The notes below the pieces were generated by a model. It made no database searches. It was not told where the DNA came from and saw only the letters and a program-made list of their open reading frames with translations. This document shows positions 1 through 7,755 of a DNA stretch of 64,000 bases, piece after piece. Source of the DNA: Stenotrophomonas africana (GTDB lineage Bacteria > Pseudomonadota > Gammaproteobacteria > Xanthomonadales > Xanthomonadaceae). The position numbers and the translations under genes were made by a program. The stretch lies in NCBI RefSeq assembly GCF_013004645.1, contig NZ_JABEME010000002.1, forward strand, positions 124,001 through 188,000. Direction: 5' to 3'. Positions within the stretch are counted from its first letter, which is position 1. The number at the start of each line of letters is the position of its first letter.

Positions 1-365
1 TCGAAGGTCGCATCGGCCCGGCGGTGGTGCATTGCTTCACCGGCGAGCGCGATGAGCTGTTCGACTACCTGGACCAGGACTGGTACATCGGCATCACCGG
101 CTGGCTGTGCGACGAGCGTCGTGGCGCGCACCTGCGCGAACTGGTGAAGAACATCCCGGCCAACCGCCTGATGATCGAGACCGATGCACCGTACCTGCTG
201 CCGCGCACGCTGAAGCCGCTGCCGAAGGACCGACGCAACGAACCGATGTTCCTCTCGCACATCGTGGAAGAGCTGGCGCGTGACCGTGGCGAGGACGTGG
301 CGGTGACGGCGGCCAATGCAACTGCCGCGACGCGTACGTTCTTCCGCCTGCCCGACGCGGGTTGA
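1..365 (+). CDS. TatD family metal-dependent hydrolase, 3' part only
   Basis: This is the C-terminal part of a TatD-family deoxyribonuclease; the gene starts before the window and its reading frame enters at base 3. The visible residues include [15 protein letters not shown] and the conserved [13 protein letters not shown] followed by RRNEP, which are hallmark TatD blocks. The His and the Asp of ETDAP are expected metal ligands in the TIM barrel. In the family the role is Mg-dependent 3'-5' exonuclease or hydrolase activity in the cytoplasm. The stop at 363-365 is followed by a GTAG palindrome. Which TatD paralogue (TatD, YcfH or YjjV type) cannot be decided from this fragment. Confidence 0.93.
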   Translation, partial: EGRIGPAVVHCFTGERDELFDYLDQDWYIGITGWLCDERRGAHLRELVKNIPANRLMIETDAPYLLPRTLKPLPKDRRNEPMFLSHIVEELARDRGEDVAVTAANATAATRTFFRLPDAG

Positions 366-401
366 TTCCCTTCGTCGCGTCGAACGCGGCGACCGTGTGT
401 C

Positions 402-458
402 GTAGAGTCGAGCTTGCTCGACTGCCGTGCAGAAGCAGTCGAGCAAGCTCGACTCTAC
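402..458. repeat. SMAG-type REP dimer (inverted pair)
   Basis: Two GTAG-headed palindromes face each other. A GTAG at 402 is followed by AGTCGAGC-TT-GCTCGACT, and the mirror unit ends in CTAC at 455-458. This matches the Stenotrophomonas SMAG/REP layout of a GTAG head plus stem-loop. It lies between the convergent tatD and epimerase genes and probably acts as a bidirectional terminator. The TAG of the right unit is also the stop codon of the minus-strand epimerase gene. Confidence 0.85.
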
Positions 459-1354
459 AAGCGGGTCAGAGTGATTCCAGCAGCCCGCAGTCCTTCCCGG
501 TACGTCGGGAACCTCGGCTTCCAGCCCAGGGCTTGGCGCGTGCCACGGCTGTCGATGCGCTTGTTGCTCTCATAGAAGCGCCGCAGCGTCGGGCTCAGTG
601 TCGGGTCGTCCCAGGCCACGGCAGGCGGCATCGCAAACCCGCCCAGCTTCGCGGCGAAGGTCAGCACATCCTGTGGTGGTGCCGGTTCGTCGTCGCTGGG
701 CAGGTACAGGCCCCGGTGCGCCGGTCGCTGCATCGCCGCGATGATCACTGCCGCAAGATCCTCCACGTGCAGGCGGTTGAACACCAGGCCCGGCCGAATC
801 ACATGGCGGGCACGGCCCTCCGCCAACTGCAGCAGGGCATTGCGGCCAGGACCATACAGCCCTGGCAGGCGGAACACCGCCGAGGCGATGCCGCGTTGTT
901 CAGCCAGTGCACGCCACTGTGCTTCCGCGAGCAGGCGCCGTACGCCCGTCGTTTCAGTGGCATCGGCCACGCTGGTTTCGTTGATCCAGCCGCCGGCCCG
1001 ATCGGCATATACCGACGTGGACGACAGATAGCCCACCCAGCGCAGCGCCGGACTTTCGTGCAGAGCCGGAAGCAGCGGACGCAGTGCCGGGTCGCCCTCG
1101 GCATCGGGTGGCACGCTGCACAGCAAGGCCTCGGTCTGCGTGATCTCATCGAGCAGGGCTGGCGACGGTGGAGTGTCAGCGTGCAGCTGATGCCGCAGCA
1201 GGCCATCGTCCGGCGCCGATGAGGGGTCACGCACCGTGCCGACGACGTGCACTCCCCGTGCCTGCAGCTGCGTGGCCAGCACGCATCCGCTCCAGCCCAT
1301 ACCGAGGATCAGCACCCGCGTAGGCAGCGCGCTGGCCTGCAACGGGATGCTCAC
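455..1354 (-). CDS. NAD(P)-binding epimerase/dehydratase-like protein (YeeZ type)
   Basis: This 299-residue protein has an N-terminal Rossmann fold. VLILGMGWSG at residues 14-23 gives the GxGxxG dinucleotide motif, and the later SSTSVY and FRLPGLYGPGR blocks are typical of extended SDR/epimerase proteins such as E. coli YeeZ. It is cytoplasmic with unknown substrate. The start is GTG at 1354, whose GTGA overlaps the stop of panE by four bases, so the two genes are co-transcribed. The stop codon TAG lies inside a REP palindrome. I am confident of the fold, not of any reaction. Confidence 0.85.
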   Translation of the reverse strand: MSIPLQASALPTRVLILGMGWSGCVLATQLQARGVHVVGTVRDPSSAPDDGLLRHQLHADTPPSPALLDEITQTEALLCSVPPDAEGDPALRPLLPALHESPALRWVGYLSSTSVYADRAGGWINETSVADATETTGVRRLLAEAQWRALAEQRGIASAVFRLPGLYGPGRNALLQLAEGRARHVIRPGLVFNRLHVEDLAAVIIAAMQRPAHRGLYLPSDDEPAPPQDVLTFAAKLGGFAMPPAVAWDDPTLSPTLRRFYESNKRIDSRGTRQALGWKPRFPTYREGLRAAGITLTRL

Positions 1355-2289
1355 GCGCCGCGCAGTGCCTGGTAGGCCTGCAGGCTGCTGTAGGCGACCT
1401 GCAGCAACAGGGCTTCCTGATCGGCCTTGCGTGCACGCGCCAGCATGTCGCCGACGATCTGCTCGGCCTCGACCTGCTGGCCAGCCTCCAGGTCCCGCAG
1501 CATCGATGCCTTCAATGCAGAGCCGGCCTGGGTGAGGGTGCCGCGCGCGGTGTCCTGCGCGGCATCGGGAATCGGCTCACCGGCAGCTTCGGCCACGGCC
1601 AGGCACTCGTCGTACAGGCCACGTACGATCGCCTCGCCATCATCGGTGGCGACGATGGTGCCGATATCCGCACGCAGCAGGCAGGTCGCGGCGGCCAGCG
1701 CGGTCAGGAAGGTGTACTTGATCCACTGTTCCTGGCCGATGTGTTCGCTGGCCAGGTGATCAAGATTGGCCTGCGCGCAGGCGGCGGCGAAGGCACGTAC
1801 GCGTGCGGACGCCGCGCCGCCATCGCGTTCGCCGAAGGTGAGCTTGGCCGGCTTGCCCAGATGCAGCACGGCGCCATCAGGTGCCTTGGTAGCGCTGATG
1901 AAGCACAGGCCGCCCAGCACCGCCTCGCGGCCGAAGCGCAGGTCCAGCGCATTGTAGTGATGCAGGCCATTGAGGATGGGCAGCACGGCAGTGTTCGCGC
2001 CCACCGCTGGAGCAATGGCGTCGATCGAGCTGTCGAGGTCGTAGGCCTTGCAGCTGAGGATGACCAGGTCGAACGGCTTCTGCGCGGCCAATGCGGGCAG
2101 CGCATCGGCGGTGACGTGCTGCACCGGGAAGCTGGCATCGCCGATCGGGCTGCGGATGACCAGGCCATCGCGGTCCAGCTGTGCGGCGCGCGCGGGGCGT
2201 ACGAGGAAGGTTACGTCCACGCCGGCCTGGGCCAGGCGACCACCGAAGTAACCGCCGGTACCGCCGGCGCCAAGGATCAGGATGCGCAT
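1351..2289 (-). CDS. panE: 2-dehydropantoate 2-reductase (ketopantoate reductase)
   Basis: PanE reduces ketopantoate to pantoate with NADPH in the pantothenate and CoA pathway. The 312-residue product begins MRILILGAGGTGGYFGG, with the GxGGxG nucleotide motif at residues 7-12. It contains VILSCKAYD, where the Lys is expected to contact substrate, and a C-terminal KYTFLTALAA block with the conserved Lys of the ApbA_C domain. I chose the ATG at 2289 because the Rossmann strand starts immediately there; an in-frame upstream codon at 2349 would add 20 non-conserved residues. Several PanE-like paralogues exist in proteobacteria, so the true substrate could be another 2-keto acid. Confidence 0.85.
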   Translation of the reverse strand: MRILILGAGGTGGYFGGRLAQAGVDVTFLVRPARAAQLDRDGLVIRSPIGDASFPVQHVTADALPALAAQKPFDLVILSCKAYDLDSSIDAIAPAVGANTAVLPILNGLHHYNALDLRFGREAVLGGLCFISATKAPDGAVLHLGKPAKLTFGERDGGAASARVRAFAAACAQANLDHLASEHIGQEQWIKYTFLTALAAATCLLRADIGTIVATDDGEAIVRGLYDECLAVAEAAGEPIPDAAQDTARGTLTQAGSALKASMLRDLEAGQQVEAEQIVGDMLARARKADQEALLLQVAYSSLQAYQALRGA

Positions 2290-2394
2290 TGCACGTTCAC
2301 CGTTTTCTGGGGGAATCAGGAGTGCGATTGTGCCGGAGATTGCGGCCAACGGCGGAGCCCCTCGTGGTGGTTCGCGCAGTTGGTTTCATGAGCT

Positions 2395-2580
2395 GGGTCG
2401 TGTGCGATGGGCTCGCGGGGGACGCCGTGAACCCCGCTCCGCGGTCCGGCCCAGCCGCTGGCGGCTGTGCGTTCGGGCGCTTGCGAAGCAATGCTTCGCA
2501 AGCAAAGCGCCCTCACCCCTGGGGGCTTAGCCGCGCCGTCCATGGCGCGGATACCCCCGCGAGCCCATCGCACATGACCC
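2395..2580. repeat. Long inverted repeat enclosing three hairpins (four-way-junction element)
   Basis: This stretch without a gene (2290-2667) holds a perfect 21-bp inverted repeat, 2401-2421 against 2554-2574. It extends through one G-U pair to 2395/2580, giving a 27-bp closing stem. Inside it are three further palindromes: 2453-2466 (AGCCGC/GCGGCT), 2479-2503 (a 12-bp stem of GCTTGCGAAGCA) and 2531-2550 (CCGCGCC/GGCGCGG). The whole would fold as a cloverleaf-like four-way junction as RNA or extruded DNA. No convincing reading frame covers it. It may be a non-autonomous repeat of the genus; function unknown. Confidence 0.6.
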
Positions 2581-2667
2581 CTGACAGTTTCCGGGTGCCG
2601 CCACCACGGAAAACAGATCAGGAGCGGAAGCGGGTCGCTCGCTGCGCTCGCTCGTGCAGAGCGGTGC

Positions 2668-3435
2668 TCAGGTCAGTTGTTCGCTGAAGCCTTCGGTATA
2701 GCCCAATAGCAGTGTGGTGCGGGTGGCCAGCGTTGCAGCCAATTGTGACCAGGTGTCGTGTATTCCGGCAGCGTAGACGCGCTGCAGGTCAGCGACCAAC
2801 GCATTTGCCTGTGCAGGCGACGGCGCGCTGTCGCGCTGGAAGCCCAGCCACGATGCGCCAAGTCCGAACAGGCGGTAGTCGTGGCGCTCCTGCAGATGCC
2901 GTATCAGGGCATGGTTCTGGAAGATGTCCCAGTCCGCGCTGAAGTAACCGTTGGGCAGTGCGGCAATCAGCAGGTCATCGCGGTCCACCGGCACCTGCTG
3001 CACGCAGACCACCTCATCGACGATGAGGTCCGGCGTTGCATTGGCGGCGACCAGCGCCTCGATGTCCTCGTCGCTGCACATCAGCGTGCCCGCCAGTGCA
3101 CTCCATTCCAGCCGATGAGAGGAATGCTCGAGCTGCGCGACCACATGCGCCAGCAACCGCCCGCGTGCCGCCAACGCATCTTCGGGGGTTTCCGGGTCTT
3201 CTTCCTCGTACAGCGCGATGCGCGCGTCGTCTGACGCGTGCATGCTGGTGTAGCGGCACTGGCCGGCATCATCGAGCGTGCACAGGTAGCGATGGCGGGG
3301 ATTGGCCACGTGCAGCGAGGCCAGGCAATCCAGCACCTCATCCAACGTGGGCGAATCGCCCAGCAGGACATGGCTGAATGCATCGACGGGGCCATCCGAC
3401 ACGGCCTTGTCCAACGGAAGGGAAGTGATCTTCAT
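2668..3435 (-). CDS. Hypothetical protein, 255 residues
   Basis: I do not recognise this family. The protein is acidic and soluble, with no signal peptide or membrane segment. Visible features are a Glu/Asp-rich stretch (ALYEEEDPETPED), a CSDEDIEALV segment, and a C-terminal block starting DWDIFQNHALIRHL and passing through FGLGASWLGF. The last block resembles the DUF4253-like and SMI1-like small soluble proteins often seen next to regulators, but the match is not strong enough to name. I chose the ATG at 3435; a GTG six bases upstream (3441) is possible. It is flanked on both sides by structured repeats and appears monocistronic. Confidence 0.65.
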   Translation of the reverse strand: MKITSLPLDKAVSDGPVDAFSHVLLGDSPTLDEVLDCLASLHVANPRHRYLCTLDDAGQCRYTSMHASDDARIALYEEEDPETPEDALAARGRLLAHVVAQLEHSSHRLEWSALAGTLMCSDEDIEALVAANATPDLIVDEVVCVQQVPVDRDDLLIAALPNGYFSADWDIFQNHALIRHLQERHDYRLFGLGASWLGFQRDSAPSPAQANALVADLQRVYAAGIHDTWSQLAATLATRTTLLLGYTEGFSEQLT

Positions 3436-3498
3436 GACCACAGCCTAGCCGCAATCCCGAACGAAAAGAGCCGAGCATCGGCCTTACCGTGAATGCTC

Positions 3499-3548
3499 CA
3501 TCCACGCATGGCGTGGATCTACCGTGTCGACCAAGGTCGACACCCACC
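3499..3548 (-). repeat. Tandem pair of SMAG-type REP units
   Basis: Read on the minus strand this is a GTGG-headed GTGTCGACC-TT-GGTCGACAC palindrome followed by a GTAG-headed ATCCACGC-CAT-GCGTGGAT palindrome. The same two units in the same order occur at 33933-33980, upstream of ilvD. They lie between the divergent start of the 2668-3435 gene and the ABC permease 3' end. Confidence 0.8.
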
Positions 3549-3571
3549 AACAGCAGCGGCAATCTGTCGAA

Positions 3572-3673
3572 GGCGGGGTGGGTCCGGTTGCGGGGGCGTG
3601 AGCCGCATGGATGCGGCGACCGAGCTTACATGGACGTACTTGCCGCGGCCCCCGCAACCGGACCCACCCCGCC
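3572..3673. repeat. 26-bp perfect inverted repeat element
   Basis: The arms 3572-3597 and 3648-3673 are exact reverse complements (26 bp), separated by 50 bases that contain a smaller hairpin at 3602-3617 (GCCGCAT-GG-ATGCGGC). The sequence just left of the first arm plus the arm itself recurs, reverse-complemented, at about 33861-33898 near ilvD, so this is a dispersed element. The gap 3436-3759 contains this element, the REP pair and a small tandem GTTGAC run near 3698-3720; I see no gene in it. Confidence 0.7.
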
Positions 3674-3730
3674 ATCCCCCGGATAGTCAGCTTTTGCCGT
3701 TGAAGTTGACGTTGACGTTGATTCGGCGGG

Positions 3731-3751
3731 TGCAGGGCCGCAGGCCCTGCA
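3731..3751. terminator. Hairpin at the 3' end of the ABC permease gene
   Basis: A perfect 9-bp stem TGCAGGGCC/GGCCCTGCA with a 3-base loop lies 9 bases beyond the minus-strand stop of the permease. There is no U-tract, so it would be a weak terminator or an RNA-stabilising hairpin, possibly a divergent REP unit. Confidence 0.4.
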
Positions 3752-3759
3752 GGTACCCC

Positions 3760-4547
3760 TCAGCTGCGCATGCCTACGCCGCGACGCAGCAGCCACAGCG
3801 CCAGCGCCGTCAGCACCACCACGAATCCGATCATCAGGCCGTAGGCCACCGGCAGCGGTACGTCACTGCTGCCCAGCAGGCCATAGCGGAACGCATTGAC
3901 CATGTAGAAGATCGGATTCGCATGCGTGGCCGCTTCGGCCCAGCCCGGCAGCAGTTTCACCGAATAGAACACGCCACCGAGGTAGGTCAGCGGGGTCAGG
4001 ATGAAGGTCGGCACGATCGCCACGTCGTCGAACTTCTTCGCATACACCGCGTTGATGAAGCCGGCCAGCGAGAAGATCGTCGCACCCAGGATCACCGTGG
4101 TCAGCATCACCAGCGGGTGCGGAATGCGCACCGGGGTGAAGAACATCGCGATGATCAGCACGATCACGCCCACCATCAGGCCGCGCAGCACGGCGCCGGC
4201 CACGTAGCCCCACAGGATCACCCAGTTCGGCATCGGACTGACCAGCAGTTCTTCCACGTGACGGCCGAACTTGGCGCCAAAGAACGAGGAACTGATGTTG
4301 CCGTAGCTGTTCTGGATCACGCTCATCATCACCAGGCCCGGCACGATGAACTGCATGTAGGTGTAGCCGCCCATGTCACCCACGCGCGACCCGATCAGGT
4401 TACCGAAGATCAGGAAGTACAGGGTCATGGTGATCGCTGGCGGCACCAGGGTCTGGCCCCAGATGCGCATGATGCGGGCGACTTCGCGGCGCACGATGGT
4501 CATCAGTGCGACGCGGTTGCGCTGGCCGTCGGTCAGCTCGGTGGTGC

Positions 4548-4551
<4 letters not shown>
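3760..4551 (-). CDS. ABC-2 type transporter permease (YadH-like)
   Basis: This 263-residue inner-membrane permease has about six hydrophobic segments, starting with VPPAITMTLYFLIFGNLIG. It carries the YadH-type signatures FIVPGLVMM and NAFRYGLLG near the end. It pairs with the ATP-binding subunit encoded just upstream, whose stop overlaps its ATG by four bases (4548-4551). Together they make an ABC-2 exporter of the YadGH family. The substrate is not known for this family; polysaccharide, lipid or drug export has been proposed for relatives. Confidence 0.88.
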
Positions 4552-5516
<965 letters not shown>

Positions 5517-5547
5517 GGGCTGGCGCTGGAGAGGGGCGGGGAGGGGC

Positions 5548-5554
5548 TATTATA
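5548..5554. promoter_or_regulatory. Overlapping divergent -10 boxes
   Basis: The heptamer TATTATA reads TATAAT on the minus strand (5554-5549, toward the ABC operon, about 33 bases before its ATG). It reads TATTAT on the plus strand (5548-5553, toward the ferredoxin reductase). Good -35 boxes are not obvious on either side, so only the -10 assignment is supported. If both are used, the two transcripts would compete for one polymerase site. Confidence 0.45.
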
Positions 5555-5561
5555 GAAGACC

Positions 5562-5582
5562 CCGAGGGCTTGCCCCGGCTAC
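5562..5582 (-). repeat. Single degenerate SMAG-like REP unit
   Basis: On the minus strand a GTAG at 5582-5579 heads an imperfect palindrome CCGGGGC-AA-GCCCTCGG. It sits in the 5' leader of the ferredoxin reductase gene, an unusual place because most units here lie behind genes. Confidence 0.45.
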
Positions 5583-5600
5583 ACACTGTCCCGAAAAGTC

Positions 5601-6350
5601 GTGCCTGTTCAATTCCCCCTCAAGCTGGTCGGCTGCCGCATGCTGGCCCCGACCGTCGGCCACTACCAGTTCGTGCGTGACGATGGACAGCCGCTGGATT
5701 TCCAGCCCGGCCAGTTCATCCAGGTCCATTTCAGCTACGCCGACGGCACCGAAACCAAGCGCAGCTACTCGCTGGCGACCATCCACGACCATGCGCTGGG
5801 CCCGGGCGAGGCGGTGGATATCGCGGTCAGTTTCGTGCCCGGTGGCGCCGCCACTGCCCTGTTCGAGGCGCTGGAGCAGGGCGGCCAGATCAGTGCGTCC
5901 GGCCCCTATGGCCGGTTCTGCCTGAACCCCGGCGACCACAACGCCCGTTACCTGCTGATCGCCACCGGCACCGGCGTTACCCCGTACCGCTCGATGCTGC
6001 CGCTGCTGGAAAAGGCCATGGCCGAACGCGGTGTGCAGATCGTGCTGCTGCAGGGCGCGCGCAGCCCGGGCGAGCTGCTGTACAGCGAAGATTTCTACAG
6101 CTTCGCCGAAAAGCACCCGAACTTCCGCTATGTTCCGTGCCTGTCGCGCGAGTTGCCGGCTGATCCGCACCCGGACGTACAGCACGGCTACGTGCAGCAG
6201 GCGCTGGCCGGCTTCACGCCGGACCCGGCCACCGACATCGCCTACCTGTGCGGAAACCCGGACATGGTCGATGCCTGTGCCGACCTGCTGAAGGCTGCCG
6301 GCCTGGGCAACCCGCAGATCCGCCGCGAGAAGTACGTCAGCAGCAAGTAG
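5601..6350 (+). CDS. fpr: Ferredoxin--NADP(+) reductase
   Basis: This 249-residue flavoprotein transfers electrons between NADPH and ferredoxin or flavodoxin. It has the FAD-binding RSYS motif at residues 54-57, the SGPYGRF loop around 100-106, the NADP-binding ATGTGVTPYR at 121-130 and CGNPDMVD near the C-terminus. There is no 2Fe-2S ferredoxin domain, and the length fits the bacterial FPR class. The start is GTG at 5601, giving MPVQFPLKLVG; no ATG lies in frame nearby. It is a single gene, divergent from the ABC operon and followed by a REP unit. Related small oxidoreductases of the same fold are possible but less likely. Confidence 0.85.
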   Translation: MPVQFPLKLVGCRMLAPTVGHYQFVRDDGQPLDFQPGQFIQVHFSYADGTETKRSYSLATIHDHALGPGEAVDIAVSFVPGGAATALFEALEQGGQISASGPYGRFCLNPGDHNARYLLIATGTGVTPYRSMLPLLEKAMAERGVQIVLLQGARSPGELLYSEDFYSFAEKHPNFRYVPCLSRELPADPHPDVQHGYVQQALAGFTPDPATDIAYLCGNPDMVDACADLLKAAGLGNPQIRREKYVSSK

Positions 6351-6356
6351 GCCCGG

Positions 6357-6380
6357 GTAGTGCCGGCCGCTGGCCGGCAA
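6357..6380 (+). repeat. SMAG-type REP unit
   Basis: A GTAG at 6357 is followed by TGCCGGCC-GCT-GGCCGGCA. It lies seven bases past the fpr stop, between two convergent genes. Confidence 0.8.
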
Positions 6381-6388
6381 CTCCAAGA

Positions 6389-6417
6389 ACCGGAGGCGGC
6401 ATCACGCCGCCCCCGGT
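6389..6417. terminator. Hairpin downstream of the second LPMO gene
   Basis: The inner stem is GGCGGC (6395-6400) with GCCGCC (6406-6411), and the outer stem is ACCGG (6389-6393) with CCGGT (6413-6417). It is placed right after the original stop of the minus-strand LPMO gene at 6426. There is no strong U-run, so its efficiency is uncertain. Confidence 0.45.
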
Positions 6418-6449
6418 CGCCTGCCTCAGTACGCGATCCAGGCGTCGCG

Positions 6450-7595
6450 CTAGGCGGAGCCGGTGCCCGGGCGATAGGGTTCGGCGTTGATGTTGCACCA
6501 CGCACCTTCCGGGAACGGCCGGCAGGCGTAGAGCTTGCCGTCGGTGCCCTTGACCACGGTTTCGCCCGGCGTGTAGCTGCCGATACCGGCCGGATACACG
6601 AAGTCGTAGTCGTCACCCGGCGGCGGATCGACCGGATCGACCGGATCCGGCAGGCGGGTATCGATCTGGAACAGGTTGCCCGGCTTCAGGTAGACACGGT
6701 TCTCGGTGGCCGAGGCGACCGGCGTGATCACGCCGTTCTTCATCACGCCCACGCGCGCCTGCTGTGCACTGGCGTTGACCTTGCGGGCCAGCGCCAGCGG
6801 CCACTGGTTCGCAGCGGTCTGACCTGCGGCCAGGGTGATCTCCGGGCGCTCCAGATCATTGCCCTGGGCGTTGAACACGCGCAGCGTCAGGGTAGTGCCT
6901 TCTTCCAATGCACCCCGGGCGGTGACCGGGCCGGCATCCTGCCACTGCGGCGGCGGTTCGATGCCACCACCGCCTTCGAAGCGCACGTCCGCGCAGGTGT
7001 AGAACGCCTCACCGGAATCCGAGCGCTGCCAGGTGTTGTAGATCACGTGCTGGCCACTGCGCTTGGGCAGCGGGCAATCCAGCTTGTAGACGTCGCCGGA
7101 GACCGGCACGTTGCCCAGCGTGCAGAATTCCTGCAGGTCGGCCCAGCGTAGCGGGCTGCCCGGCTGCCAACCGTCTCGGGTGACGTAGAACTTCCACTCG
7201 CGCGTGGCATGCGGGGCCGGCGCCTTGAACTCGAAGGTGTAGCGCCCGCGCGAATCGGCGCGGATCGGCGAGGTCGGCCAGTCACTGCGGTTCAGATCGA
7301 GGCCGCGGTACTTGCTGTTGCCGCCGCTGCACAACTCGCCATCTGGAACCACCGCTTGATGGTTGCCGTTGGCGTTGGCCTGGTTGACGCCGGCCCAGTC
7401 ATAGAACGGCTGTGCGCCACCGATGGCCTTGGCGGCGGCACACGCCGGATTGGTCGGGTTCTCGGGGTTGCCCTGGTAACAGGCATAGACGCGGCTGGAC
7501 GGCTTGGACAGAGTGCCGTGTGCGAAAGCACCGCCAGAAACGGCTACGCCTGCGACAACGGAGAGTGCGAGGACGGCTCGCCGGGACAAATGCAT
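6450..7595 (-). CDS. Secreted lytic polysaccharide monooxygenase (AA10), C-terminus truncated by nonsense codon
   Basis: A copper-dependent chitin- or cellulose-oxidising AA10 enzyme of the GbpA/CBP21 class. Signal peptide residues 1-25 end at GGAFA, leaving His26 as the N-terminal copper ligand (HGTLSKP). The second brace His is in APHATREW. Domain order is AA10 (to about 195), a GbpA domain-2-like module, a Pro/Asp linker, then a type 5/12 chitin-binding module (GETVVKGTDGKLYACR). I chose ATG 7595, which follows CAGGAGA; longer forms run past the signal peptide. Compared with the paralogue at 7756-8928, a TGG codon has become TAG at 6452-6450, removing WRDAWIAY; the original stop is at 6428-6426. 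The AA10 domain is intact. Confidence 0.92.
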   Translation of the reverse strand: MHLSRRAVLALSVVAGVAVSGGAFAHGTLSKPSSRVYACYQGNPENPTNPACAAAKAIGGAQPFYDWAGVNQANANGNHQAVVPDGELCSGGNSKYRGLDLNRSDWPTSPIRADSRGRYTFEFKAPAPHATREWKFYVTRDGWQPGSPLRWADLQEFCTLGNVPVSGDVYKLDCPLPKRSGQHVIYNTWQRSDSGEAFYTCADVRFEGGGGIEPPPQWQDAGPVTARGALEEGTTLTLRVFNAQGNDLERPEITLAAGQTAANQWPLALARKVNASAQQARVGVMKNGVITPVASATENRVYLKPGNLFQIDTRLPDPVDPVDPPPGDDYDFVYPAGIGSYTPGETVVKGTDGKLYACRPFPEGAWCNINAEPYRPGTGSA

Positions 7596-7714
7596 GGAGA
7601 ATCTCCTGAGGGTGATGGAACCCCTCGGAGTTTCGGAACGTGCCCCCCCCATCGCCATAGGAATAGTTTGAAAGGGGAAAGTGCGTCTGCCTTGCTGAGA
7701 TGAAACTCACACTG

Positions 7715-7748
7715 TGCCGGGAACGGCGTTCTTCCGCCGTTCCCGGCA
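7715..7748. terminator. Hairpin between the two LPMO genes
   Basis: This is a perfect 14-bp stem, TGCCGGGAACGGCG (7715-7728) against its reverse complement (7735-7748), with a 6-base loop. It lies 8 bases after the stop of the upstream LPMO gene on the minus strand. No U-run follows, so it may only attenuate transcription into the second LPMO gene. Confidence 0.55.
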
Positions 7749-7755
7749 TGGCATC

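Noticed and set aside
362-1222. Long plus-strand open frame opposite the epimerase gene
   Set aside because: It is a GC-rich shadow: no start signal, low-complexity Arg/Gln/Ala composition, and the minus-strand frame has clear Rossmann motifs.
2395-2580. tRNA or tmRNA because of the cloverleaf-like fold
   Set aside because: Arm lengths are far too long, and there are no T-loop, anticodon or CCA-type features.
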